A stretch of DNA of 64,000 nucleotides from Linanthus parryae (lineage: Eukaryota; Streptophyta; Magnoliopsida; Ericales; Polemoniaceae), in the NCBI GenBank assembly GCA_023055425.1, contig JALGPY010000008.1, positions 7,326,501 through 7,390,500 on the forward strand, in the 5' to 3' direction. This document shows, piece by piece, positions 48,331 through 58,200 of this stretch; the stretch's first letter is position 1, and every line of letters starts with the position of its first letter. A program made the translations under genes and the position numbers. A model generated the notes under the pieces. It was not told the origin of the DNA. It was given only the letters and a program-made list of their open reading frames with translations, and did no database searches.

Positions 48331-50908
48331 TGATGCGCAATTTAGCGTGCTATTCGCAAGTATACGAATCAAGTAATATAGAGAGTATTTTCGACTCGGA
48401 TTATCGATCCCACAGGGACTTTGCAGGTTTTTCTAGTAATCAGTTTTAACGAACAGAGTGTAAAAAGGAGGAATATTTTGAGAGTTTGTAACTACGAACT
48501 AAGTACTGAACGTAAATAACTGAAACGTAAATATTTTTGTGGAAGTTTTCTGAATAATCTTAAGTTTGTAAAACTAGGGTTTGAGATACTAGGTCCCGGG
48601 ATCCCCTAGGGTTCTTCAGATTTTCGTTCTATGTTTGACATGAAAACACACAGCAGTCTCGTTATCCGTGCCACGTACCAATTGTGCAGTATCTTTTCTT
48701 TTCCTGCACGTTATCACAATCCTGCAGACTGTCGGATTCCTGTTAAGCTGCCTAAGTCTGCAGTCTCGTTCTAAGGCTGCTAGGGTTTCTAACCTGTCCT
48801 GATGGCCCGGGTCAGATTCTCTAACAGTTGGTCTCAACGATTTCAGGCTAGTCCTAACTCCCCTTCGCTATTCGGCCCATCGGGGTAAGGTGCTAAATTC
48901 TGTCTTCTCTTCCTAACCCTAACCGGACGTTTTCACCTACCGGCTCGGGTCTGTAGCGATTCTGGTTAGCTACTCCGATCATGCATAAACAGTAAAATTC
49001 AAAGACAGAATAACGAATAAAGCTGCTGATATTAAGATAGTACGATCATGAATTCATAGTCAAAACGTAGAACTAATCTCTGAAAACGAAACCCTAGGTT
49101 CACCGAGAACCTAGGTAAAAGTTTAGCTACTGAAATTCATAACGTAAAATAGCACAGTTTTTGAATAAGAGAGAAGAAAAGCAAACAGGTCTTCGAATCT
49201 GGAATTGCGCTTTCGTGCTCTCCCGGGATGCTCGGTCTTCTCCTTCGGTTGTGCTGTCTTGTGTTGATGTTCTGGACGAGTCTTTATATAGTGCTGGAGA
49301 CGTTTCTGGAAACTGCAGAAATTACGAAACTGCCACTGGGCCGAAACCGCCTCGGGAAACGGGTCGTCTGCCACCGCCTCGGGAAACGGGCCAACTGCGC
49401 AAGATAGCTGCGTAGCTACCTGCGTAGTTGGCTGCGTAGGTAGCTACGTAGCTACCTCCGTAGTTAGGAGCGTAGCTAACTGCGTAGTTGCTGCGTAGCT
49501 AACTGCGTAGCTAGCTGCGTAGCTAACTGCGTAGGTAGCTGCGTAGCTACCTGCGTAGTTAGCAGCGTAGCTAACTGCGTAGGTAGCTGCGTAGCTACCT
49601 GCGTAGTTAGGAGCGTAGCTAACTGCGTAGTTGCTGCGTAGCTACCTGCGTAGCTAGCTGCGTAGCTAACTGCGTAGTTAGCTGCGTAGCTACCTGCGTA
49701 GTTAGCAGCGTAGCTAACTGCGTAGGTAGCTGTGTAGCTACCTGCGTAGTTAGCAGCGTAGCTAACTGCGTAGGTAGCTGCGTAGCTACCTGCGTAGTTA
49801 GCAGCGTAGCTAACTCCGTAGGTAGCTGCCTCCTCAGTTTGCGCGCCAAACTCCTCGGGATGCCTCGGGATGACTGCTGATCTTCTCGGAGTGTGTTTCG
49901 TCCGTCTCGGGATGCGTGACAAACTGCTCGGGATGCCTCGGGATGCGTGACAGGCTCCTCGGGCTGCGTGCCAATCTTCCTCGGGAAACGTGCCAATCTT
50001 CTCGACTTGCATGCTCGGCTTCTCAGCCTCCTTGGATCCTTCACCCGCATGCCTGCTTCATTTCCGGCTCCGTGAATTCCCGTCTTGCGTTTTGACCCGA
50101 AACTTGTCAAAATTACCAAAATACCCCTGGGTCAAAACCGCTCCAAATTCTGTCCAATTCTGACTCTGGCCATAGGTAAACTGCTGACTGAATTTGGAAG
50201 ACAAAATCTGAACTTGACTCCGGAAACCCGGGCCCGGTGCCAAAATGACCAAAATACCCCTAGGCCAAAACTGTCCCGGAAATCGTCACGAACATGAAAT
50301 AGTTGCTCCTGACTCCGGACACCGGAAACCGAGACTCCTTACTCGGGCGTGGCCTGACTGGGACCCACACTTGACGGGAGTCGGTTTTTTCGGCCGGACT
50401 CCGTTTCAGCATTATAACCTGTTTTCGGAAAGCCCTTGACGTCTCCGTTCTTTTGCCCCTGGTTTCACTTCAAAATTCCAAGTAAAGCTCAAGATATTGT
50501 CAACCGAGCGCATCTCGGTGATTCTCGGTTTTGGCGTTTTCAGCTTCCTCGGTCGGTTTTCTCTGCTCGTTTTTCCTCTAGTCTTTCCGTTTTCCATTCC
50601 GCTCTCCCTTGTACCAGTCTCGGTCAAATCCTGCTCCGAGCGTTTTCTGCACGTTTCTCGAAGCGAACCTGGTTCTGTCTCAACACGCATCCCAATGCAC
50701 TTTCCGAACCTATTCCTGTAAAAACATGACAAAACCCGCGATCATATCCAATAAAAGTACGAAACATGCAGAAATTCACGAAGAGCAAATAAACGTCTCG
50801 TTCCTAAAACCGAGGCTTTCCGAGGGTGAATTCTGGCTAAAACGCGGTTTTCCATCACACATACACATCTTTTCAGGCTATAAAATAACCCCTATTTGGG
50901 CGTTATCA
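48331..50908 (-). repeat. Athila-like 5' LTR
   Basis: 2578 bp, essentially identical to 40154-42731, including the 12-bp array (here 49403-49833). Confidence 0.96.
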
Positions 50909-50910
50909 CA

Positions 50911-51443
50911 CCCAGAAGCCCAGGGGCGCATACAGGGGCTTCTAGGAACTGCCTAGGCACCCCTGTATGCGCCCCTGGGCTTCTGGGTGAAAAATTTTTC
51001 AACCAGAAGCCCAGGGGCGCATACAGGGGTGCCTAGGCAAATCCTAGAAGCCCCTGTATGCGCCCCTGGGCTTCTGGGTGAAAAATTTTTCAACCAGAAG
51101 CCCAGGGGCGTATACAGGGGCTTCTAGGAACTGCCTAGGCACCCCTGTATGCGCCCCTAGGCTTCTGGGTGGAAAATTTTTCAACCAGAAGCCCAGGGGC
51201 GTATACAGGGGCTTCTAGGAACTGCCTAGGCACCCCTGTATGCGCCCCTGGGCTTCTGGGTGAAAAAATTTTCACCTAGAAGCCCAGGGGCGCATACAGG
51301 GGCTTCTAGGAACCGCCTAGGCACCCCTGTATGCGCCCCTGGGCTTCTGGGTGAAAACCAGAAGCCCAGGGGCGTATACAGGGGCTTCTAGGAACTGCCT
51401 AGGCACCCCTGTATGCGCCCCTGGGCTTCTGGGTGAAAAATTT
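50911..51443. repeat. MULE palindrome array A (six units)
   Basis: Six units of about 90 bp, each an inverted repeat. In unit 1 the 28-base arms 50911-50938 and 50960-50987 are perfectly complementary around a 21-base loop. The arm core is GGGGCGCATACAGGGG / CCCCTGTATGCGCCCC. Units are joined by the palindromic spacer TGAAAAATTTTTCA or close variants. Loops read TTCTAGGAACTGCCTAGGC in five units and the reverse complement type in unit 2. The first unit continues leftward to 40143-40153 across the Athila insertion, extending its arm. No open frame. Confidence 0.93.
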
Positions 51444-51445
51444 GC

Positions 51446-51650
51446 CTTGCTTCCCAGCTGGGGGGCGCCTCTATACCCTAATTCGGGCATACACTAAGGC
51501 GCCCTGGGGGGTGATGTATACGCCCGTGTATTGTTTCAGACGCCCTGGGCATACACTTAGGCGCCCTGGGGGGGTTATTGACTTTTCGGTGTTGACTTGT
51601 GACTTCTTAGTTGACCGTTGTGACATTATTGACTTTTCGGTTATCTGCAG
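51446..51650 (+). other. Inner flank of array A and splice acceptor before transposase
   Basis: The 42 bases 51446-51487 are perfectly inverted at 54638-54679 beyond the transposase gene. Between 51487 and 51580 further gcgccctggg words recur. TTATCTGCAG at 51641-51650 is a good splice acceptor, three bases before the ATG. Confidence 0.7.
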
Positions 51651-51653
51651 GAA

Positions 51654-54350
51654 ATGGGGAAAATCACTGTGCAACTCATGTGGAATGGAGTTTGGGAGCT
51701 CGTCAATGGAAAATTTTTCTACGCACGCGGGGTGAACTACAAATCGAAGACGATGGTGCTGAAACAGGAGGAAATTCCCACACTCCATAGTCTGAAGGAA
51801 CGAGTTGCTTCGAGAATGGGATTGGACAAGCACCTAGCTCCATTCATAGAGTTAAGTTACATGCGACAAGGGATGGAGCAGTATGAGCCATCAGAAATCA
51901 CCGACGAAGACGATGTTTTGTTAATATTTGAGACATATGAACCAAAGGAGATCGTTCCCATGTTTGCCAAGTACGACAATGACGACTCGGTTGCAGCTGG
52001 GGGACAGTATTTGCAGAAGATGAATCCTCGCAGGGGAAATTCGGAGCTTCGTGCGTTACTTACTGATGATAGTCAGGAACATGAAGGCCCAACCTGGGAG
52101 GCCGGTTTTAACGAAACAGCGGTCTTGGTGGCGAACAACACATTTCAGGATGCAGCAGCGTTGGAAGGACCGCTTGACACGAATGTCGGGGTTTGGGAAC
52201 ATGAATGCCCAACCTGGGAGGCCGGTTTTAACGAAACAGCGGTCTTGGTGGCGAACAACACATGTCAGGATGCAACAGCATTGGAAAGATTGTTTGACAC
52301 TAATGTCGGTGGTCCTAGTTACGAGGGTGGAAGTTTGTCGGAGAATCCCGACTTGAACGAAGATCCGAACGCTGACCCGCACGGGCCATCAAGTGGAGAT
52401 GACACAACGGACGACGATGTACCGGTTAACAGGGGTCCTTGGGCCACAGGTTTACAGCATCATCCCACACTTGCGATTGAAGCCGACGCCGTTGCCAGTA
52501 ACAGCAGGCCCGATGGATCTACGTTAAAGCTTGATGATTTGTTTGAATCAGCAAAGGAAATCAAGAATATCCTACGGGGTCCTGCAACTCAACAAGGGTG
52601 GCAATGGACAAGTGTAAAGACAGAGAGCACAAGGGTCGTTCTCAAATGTCGCGATCCTCATTGTCAGTGGTACATGGCTGCTTATAAACGGAAACAAGAG
52701 AGATTTTACACGGTTAAGCGATACGAAAACATCCACACTTGTTCCGCGATCACCACAAATTTCAAGCATGCGAACGTGAATGTCGATGACATCGCCTATG
52801 GAATGATTGATCGATATCGGAACGGGCAGCCTCGCCCTAGCAGACATGACATCGTCGCGTACGTGCAACTTGCCTTCAAGTGCTCCGTCACTAAATGGAT
52901 ATGCTACCAGTCTAGGCAGAGGGTGTTCCAGATCATTCACGGTAGCCGAGAAGAACAATACCAACAACTCCCTGCATTCTTCTACATGTTGGAGTCTTTG
53001 AACCCTGGGTCCTACACGAAGATAGAGCGCGACGAAGAAAGCAGATTCAAGTACTGTTTCATGGGTATAAAAGCTCAGCTGGATGGAATCAACTTCATGC
53101 GACCACTAGTGGTCATCGATGCCGGTCACATGAAGAACGAGCCATTGCAGGTCGTAGTTGCGACAATGGTCGATGGACGGAGGCAGTGTTATCCAATTGC
53201 ATGGGGCATAATTGACACCGAGTGCAATGAGGCCTGGGGGTGGTTCCTTCAGCAGCTGAGGCTTTTCGTCCCGAACGACAAGTATCTCACATTTCTTTCC
53301 GACAGGCATCAGGCCATTAAACACGCAGTCGCGACAGAGTACCCAAATGCACAACATGTGCACTGCTGGTGGCACATCAAATCGAACTTGATAAAGCTGT
53401 ATGGCCCCGGAAAGTGGGTGAATCTCTTCTGGAATGCTGCGGAGGCCGACACTATAGATAAATGTCGCAGTTTTCTTCACACATTAGCAGTGGAGCACCC
53501 TGCGAAACGTAATTTCCCAAATAATGAGAGTTTGTCAATCGCAGAATACCTGATGGAAAAATGTCCTCCCGAGAAATGGAGTCGGGCGTTCGCGGTCAAC
53601 ACTAGATTTGACATGTTCTCTTCCAATCACGCAGAATCTATGAACTCAATGTTAAAGGATGCGAGATATCATTGCGTGCTCTCGTACTGTTCGTTTGCGC
53701 TCAGACAAATGTCTCAGTGGTTTTACGATAGGCGGACCGAAACTGGCACTTGGAACACAAAGTTGACCCCAGAGCGCGAGAAAATCATGCAGAAGAATCT
53801 TAACGACGCAAAAATGCTACACGTCACACAGCTGGATGCACTTGAATTCCGTGTAACAGGTAGGAACCATGGCACTGCCAAAGTGTACTTCTCGGAGGGG
53901 TACTGGGTTTGCGATTGCGGCAAGTTCCAGTTGGACTGGCAACCGTGTGTCCACGCTTGTGCGTGCGCTCCAATACTTAGAAAACAAAATCCTCATATGG
54001 GGATGGAAGAAGGGTTGCCTCCTTCAGACGGGCTTGTCATGTACAATTTCACGAGCAACACCTACAGTGCGGACTTCTACAAGAGAGCTTACGCCGGGAA
54101 AATTGAGGTTATTCCTGATCGTATAGACTGGGATACACGTCGGATCCCACCGGAGATAAGCAACATTGTCACTCTTCCACCAGTGAAGGTAGTGAAACGT
54201 GGAGCACCACAGACAACCAGGATACCGTCTGAAGGAGAAAAACGTAGGTATGGTACTAGGAAGCACAAGTGCTCTCGATGTGATAAGGAAGGCCATAACG
54301 TGAAGACATGCCCCACGAGGGAGGATGACCGGCTAATTACACATGATTGA
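51654..54350 (+). CDS. MuDR-type (mudrA) MULE transposase
   Basis: 898 residues in one frame. A PB1-like N-terminal domain (about 1-95) is followed by an acidic linker with a 40-residue tandem duplication (GPTWEAGFNETAVLVANN, about 142-221). The MuDR N-terminal zinc-type domain lies at about 297-364 (KCRDPHCQWYMAAY, IHTCS). The MULE DDE transposase domain has catalytic acids in VVIDAGHMKN (~488), LSDRHQAIKHAV (~548) and NHAESMNSML (~663), with the usual HCWWHIK motif between. A SWIM zinc finger (CDCGKFQLDWQPCVHAC, ~753-770) and a C-terminal CCHC knuckle (CSRCDKEGHNVKTC, ~873-886) complete it. It cuts and rejoins DNA at the element ends. No inactivating change is visible. The start at 51654 sits just after a probable acceptor. 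Confidence 0.95.
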   Translation: MGKITVQLMWNGVWELVNGKFFYARGVNYKSKTMVLKQEEIPTLHSLKERVASRMGLDKHLAPFIELSYMRQGMEQYEPSEITDEDDVLLIFETYEPKEIVPMFAKYDNDDSVAAGGQYLQKMNPRRGNSELRALLTDDSQEHEGPTWEAGFNETAVLVANNTFQDAAALEGPLDTNVGVWEHECPTWEAGFNETAVLVANNTCQDATALERLFDTNVGGPSYEGGSLSENPDLNEDPNADPHGPSSGDDTTDDDVPVNRGPWATGLQHHPTLAIEADAVASNSRPDGSTLKLDDLFESAKEIKNILRGPATQQGWQWTSVKTESTRVVLKCRDPHCQWYMAAYKRKQERFYTVKRYENIHTCSAITTNFKHANVNVDDIAYGMIDRYRNGQPRPSRHDIVAYVQLAFKCSVTKWICYQSRQRVFQIIHGSREEQYQQLPAFFYMLESLNPGSYTKIERDEESRFKYCFMGIKAQLDGINFMRPLVVIDAGHMKNEPLQVVVATMVDGRRQCYPIAWGIIDTECNEAWGWFLQQLRLFVPNDKYLTFLSDRHQAIKHAVATEYPNAQHVHCWWHIKSNLIKLYGPGKWVNLFWNAAEADTIDKCRSFLHTLAVEHPAKRNFPNNESLSIAEYLMEKCPPEKWSRAFAVNTRFDMFSSNHAESMNSMLKDARYHCVLSYCSFALRQMSQWFYDRRTETGTWNTKLTPEREKIMQKNLNDAKMLHVTQLDALEFRVTGRNHGTAKVYFSEGYWVCDCGKFQLDWQPCVHACACAPILRKQNPHMGMEEGLPPSDGLVMYNFTSNTYSADFYKRAYAGKIEVIPDRIDWDTRRIPPEISNIVTLPPVKVVKRGAPQTTRIPSEGEKRRYGTRKHKCSRCDKEGHNVKTCPTREDDRLITHD

Positions 54351-54589
54351 AACTTGTTGCTTATTGATTAATGCAAGTTTAGTAGTTGCGGGTGTAATAT
54401 TTAAGTCTTTTGAAGTTGGTTTGGTGGTTGTAATCTTATCTAGTTTAATGTAGTCCACTAAAAAAGTAAACGGTCGGTGTTGTGGTCAAACTATAGTCAA
54501 GTATTCAGTGCATCCTAAGTCATGCCACTTGTTTCGGCAATTTAATGTCAAAATAGAACCAAAAAGTCAAACAAATTGAATATGGAGCC

Positions 54590-55080
54590 ATAGGGGCGTA
54601 TATCCTTATTCGGGCGCCCTAGTAAGGACACAGGGCGCCCGAATTAGGGTATAGAGGCGCCCCCCAGCTGGGAAGCAAGCCCAGGGGCGCATACAGGGGT
54701 GCCTAGGCGGTTCCTAGAAGCCCCTGTATGCGCCCCTGGGCTTCTAGGTGAAAAATTTTTCACCCAGAAGCCCAGGGGCGCATACAGGGGTGCCTAGGCA
54801 GTTCCTAGAAGCCCCTGTATGCGCCCCTGGGCTTCTAGGTGAAAAATTTTCCACCCAGAAGCCCAGGGGCGCATACAGGGGTGCCTAGGCAGTTCCTAGA
54901 AGCCCCTGTATGCGCCCCTGGGCTTCTAGGTGAAAAATTTTCCACCCAGAAGCCCAGGGGCGCATACAGGGGTGCCTAGGCAGTTCCTAGAAGCCCCTGT
55001 ATGCGCCCCTGGGCTTCTAGGTGAAAAATTTTCCACCCAGAAGCCCAGGGGAGCATACAGGGGTGCCTAGGCAGTTCCTA
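54590..55080. repeat. MULE palindrome array B, between the convergent 3' ends
   Basis: Begins with a hairpin whose 13-base arms ATTCGGGCGCCCT / AGGGCGCCCGAAT lie near 54608-54643. Then comes the 42-base inverted copy of 51446-51487 (54638-54679), then four and a half units of the same ~90-bp palindrome as array A, with loops in the opposite orientation (TGCCTAGGCAGTTCCTAGAA). Units 2-4 are almost identical, so homogenisation is recent. The last unit stops in mid-loop at 55080. It lies 240 bp after the transposase stop and 180 bp after the peptidase stop, so both transcripts read toward it. Confidence 0.92.
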
Positions 55081-55259
55081 AGCATGAGGTTTTAGTGAAG
55101 TTTTTTTAGGCAATGCTTGTAATATTTGTTTTAATAATTTGTTTCATTGCTCGAATCGGTTGTTTCATTGATCACAAAAAAGCAAATAAACCATAATGAC
55201 AAAAAATTTTCATTGATCACGTCAATTACAAAATATGGAATAATCAGTCATGAATACAA

Positions 55260-58200
55260 CTACACGTAAGGATACCAAATTGGTTCTCCTGGCGGGTCTA
55301 TTCTATTGCCATATGTGTCTACAGTGATGAATCTAAACATAGTCTTCCATATTGCCACCGCATATTCTTTCCTTATAAGCTTCTGGTCCCCTTGGTATGA
55401 TTGAAACTCTCCTCTAATTGTGGGATCCTCGATGACCTTCTCGATCATGCGCAACATATACAACGCACTGCAACTTGAGAGATCACATCGGTGTCTCGGC
55501 TCCTTATTCTTCGGCAATTTGAATACCTTAAGGACCTTCGGGCAAAACTTGGCCCGGTTAGCAACTTGCTCTTCCCCAAACTCCTGCAGCAATCTCGGAA
55601 AATTTGTGCATAGTCGAGCCAAGTCCCAATTATTACGCCCCGAAAACTTCATTGGATCGTACACCTTCACACAAATTCGTTCCTTCTCGAACACGTCTAT
55701 GTAAACGAGAATCCAATGTTGAAATCCCTTCACTGGCCGCTTAGTCCTCCAAGGCATGAACCACCTCCTCGCAAGCGATCCCTTGGAACCCCTCATAGGC
55801 TTGTTACCTCTAAAGTATTCAGAAGTCTTCTTCTTTAGGGTTTCAAAATCATCATCTACTTGAAAAGCTTTGAACCAATCCTCATCCGTAATAACCGTGT
55901 CCGTCCTTGGAGCGCCAAACTTTTTTGAGTAATTAAGCCTCTGGGTATACGTGCATTCGTCTACATGTTCCCACCCGAAAAGTTTTCCTACTCCCATTAT
56001 GTAACGGAAGAATGGCCGAGATCTTTGCTTTATCCCACAATCTAAATATGGGAAAAGTGTATGTTCGTCATTAAGCCAGATGTCAAAACACCGATGCAAC
56101 TTGGGGTCTTGCTTACGCATGTCGGCCACGGAGAATCCAGGCTTCATATGGTTCGCAAAGATATCGATAGACGGGTTATATAATTTGGCGTACGGCGTCT
56201 TCTCCCAAGGGATCCTTGCACGGTTTCGAAGCAGATATCGACCGCCTTCCATTGGTTGCAGGTAGTCCAATTCATGCACGGGCACCATTTCAGTGTACAT
56301 AGAGAGAGGGGTCCAGCACTCTTCTTTTTCCTTGTGCTCGCCTACTTCAAAAAATGGATTATGCCCGTCCGCAGTGAAAGGGGTTAAAACATGTAGCCTA
56401 TCCCAGCGAGACTGCTCTTCTGGTTCATCCGTCACCCCTTCATCCAACTCTTCATCCGAGATCTCATCTTGGGCCAACTCTGTTTCCTCGTTTATCCCAT
56501 CGATGTCGCCGTGAAACTCTATTTCCTCGTTTCCTGATCCATCCTGAAGAATTAAGAAAATTTGTACAGTCGAAAATATAACATCACGAAATTAGAGAAA
56601 GCAATGATTCACCGCCAATAGTACCTGTGACATGGAGGGCCCTACTTCCTTGATGCAGGGAACATCGTGATAAACACTTAACAACCTTTCTTGAACTTTA
56701 GCAGTTTTTTTGTATGTGTGTACCTCGTTGGTGACGGCATCCAAGCACGAGTTTAACTCGTGAGTCCCAATAAAGTGTGCCACCCAGATTCTAAGGTACC
56801 ACCCGTTCACTTCGTATTTCACAGAGAAGTTCGGAACGAGTGTTCTGAGGTGCTTCATGAAGAAACACACATAGAATCCACAGTCATGCCTACAACAAAA
56901 ATAATTCACAAATAGATAAGAAAATAATGTAAAAAAATGAATTGCAACTAAAATTAAGTGTAGTTCACAAACCCGTTCTTCTGGTGCGGAATCTCGGACC
57001 ACACATATTTTGGTTTCCATGTCATTATGTCCTCCTTGTAAGCGACTTTATAAATGGCGCAAAGGCTATCGTGAATTAACTTCACTTTATGTTCCACCCG
57101 CCTCTCAATATACTCATCGGATGAGTCAAATACGAAAACACCCTTGTGTTCTAAGCTCACCACAAGCAGATAGTAGTGATTATCCCGGATGCCTATTGGG
57201 AGTGCAATCTGAAAAGCAACATAAAATACGAAGTATTAGAATATGATTACAATACGAACTAAAATATGAAGTTATTAGAATATGATTACCATGGAGAGCT
57301 CAGATATAGAAGCAGGAAGATATTTTTCGTCTAGGTAAAATGGTAACTCTTGATCATATACTCCGAAAATATTTATTGGTGCATAACAAATTTTCCGATC
57401 ATGTTTCCTCTCTTCAGCCGTCAGAATGGCCGTCATGCACATCATCGTCTGCAAGCATTTACAACTTAGAAAATTGTCGACAAATTACAAAAAAATGCAA
57501 GTTAAATAAAAACTTACCGAGTCTGTCATCCACTCATCGCGTGAATACTCGTACGCGTGTGAGCACGTTATCTTGTCGCCACCACTGATGTTAACCAATA
57601 CCTTTCTGTAAACAAAAATGAAGTTAAATTACACAAATGATACGATACTAATAAGAGCTAAATAAAAGGAAAATTGTAAAATATTGATCTCTTACTGGCT
57701 AAAAATAGAAAGCCGTTTGGCCTTTTCTTTTTCGGTGGCGGTAGCAGGCTCGACCATGCTCTTAGTGACCCGAGTGAAGTAGGAATGCCACCAGCACTGG
57801 TCGATGCTTGGTTCATCAGGAAATGAAACACTGATCGGTGCAACTGGTAGATCGGGACATTCACTAACAGGTTGTGCCTCGGCATTAGGCAATTCTGCGC
57901 GTTGTTCCTCGACATGTGAGACTAATGGTGAAGTCTGACCAACGGGTTGTGCCCCTTCTTCCTCGACAGTTTGGACCAATGGTGAATCGCGAGCATCGTT
58001 AGAATCTTCTGTGCCCATCTGTCTAGCACCACTGGTTTTGTCTGTCAACCCATCTAGCCTCTCCGTCAACCCATCTAGCCTCGCCGTCACATCATCCAGC
58101 TTCCTCATACACGCATCGATATTCACCTTCTGCTCATTCTTCATTCTCTGAAAAGCCATCTCCATGTTTGTCATTCGGGATTTCATCGTTGTCATACCCA

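Larger units (their letters stand above)
40154..50908 (-). mobile_element. Young non-autonomous Athila-like LTR element (gag-protease only)
   Basis: Two 2578-bp LTRs (40154-42731 and 48331-50908) of equal length, in which I find a single difference (40991 A versus 49168 G). TSD is caccc (40149-40153 and 50909-50913). The primer-binding site matches 18 bases of tRNA-Asp, and the polypurine tract is GTGTGGGGGTATT. The only protein is gag-protease with a fused integrase tail; reverse transcriptase, RNase H and the integrase core are absent, so it must be mobilised in trans. The gag and DLGAS protease resemble the Athila lineage of Ty3/gypsy. It is inserted in an arm of the first palindrome of MULE array A. 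Confidence 0.95.

Noticed and set aside
50911..51443. Regularly spaced repeats resembling a CRISPR array
   Set aside because: Spacers are themselves repeats, units are long palindromes, the genome is a plant and no cas genes are present.
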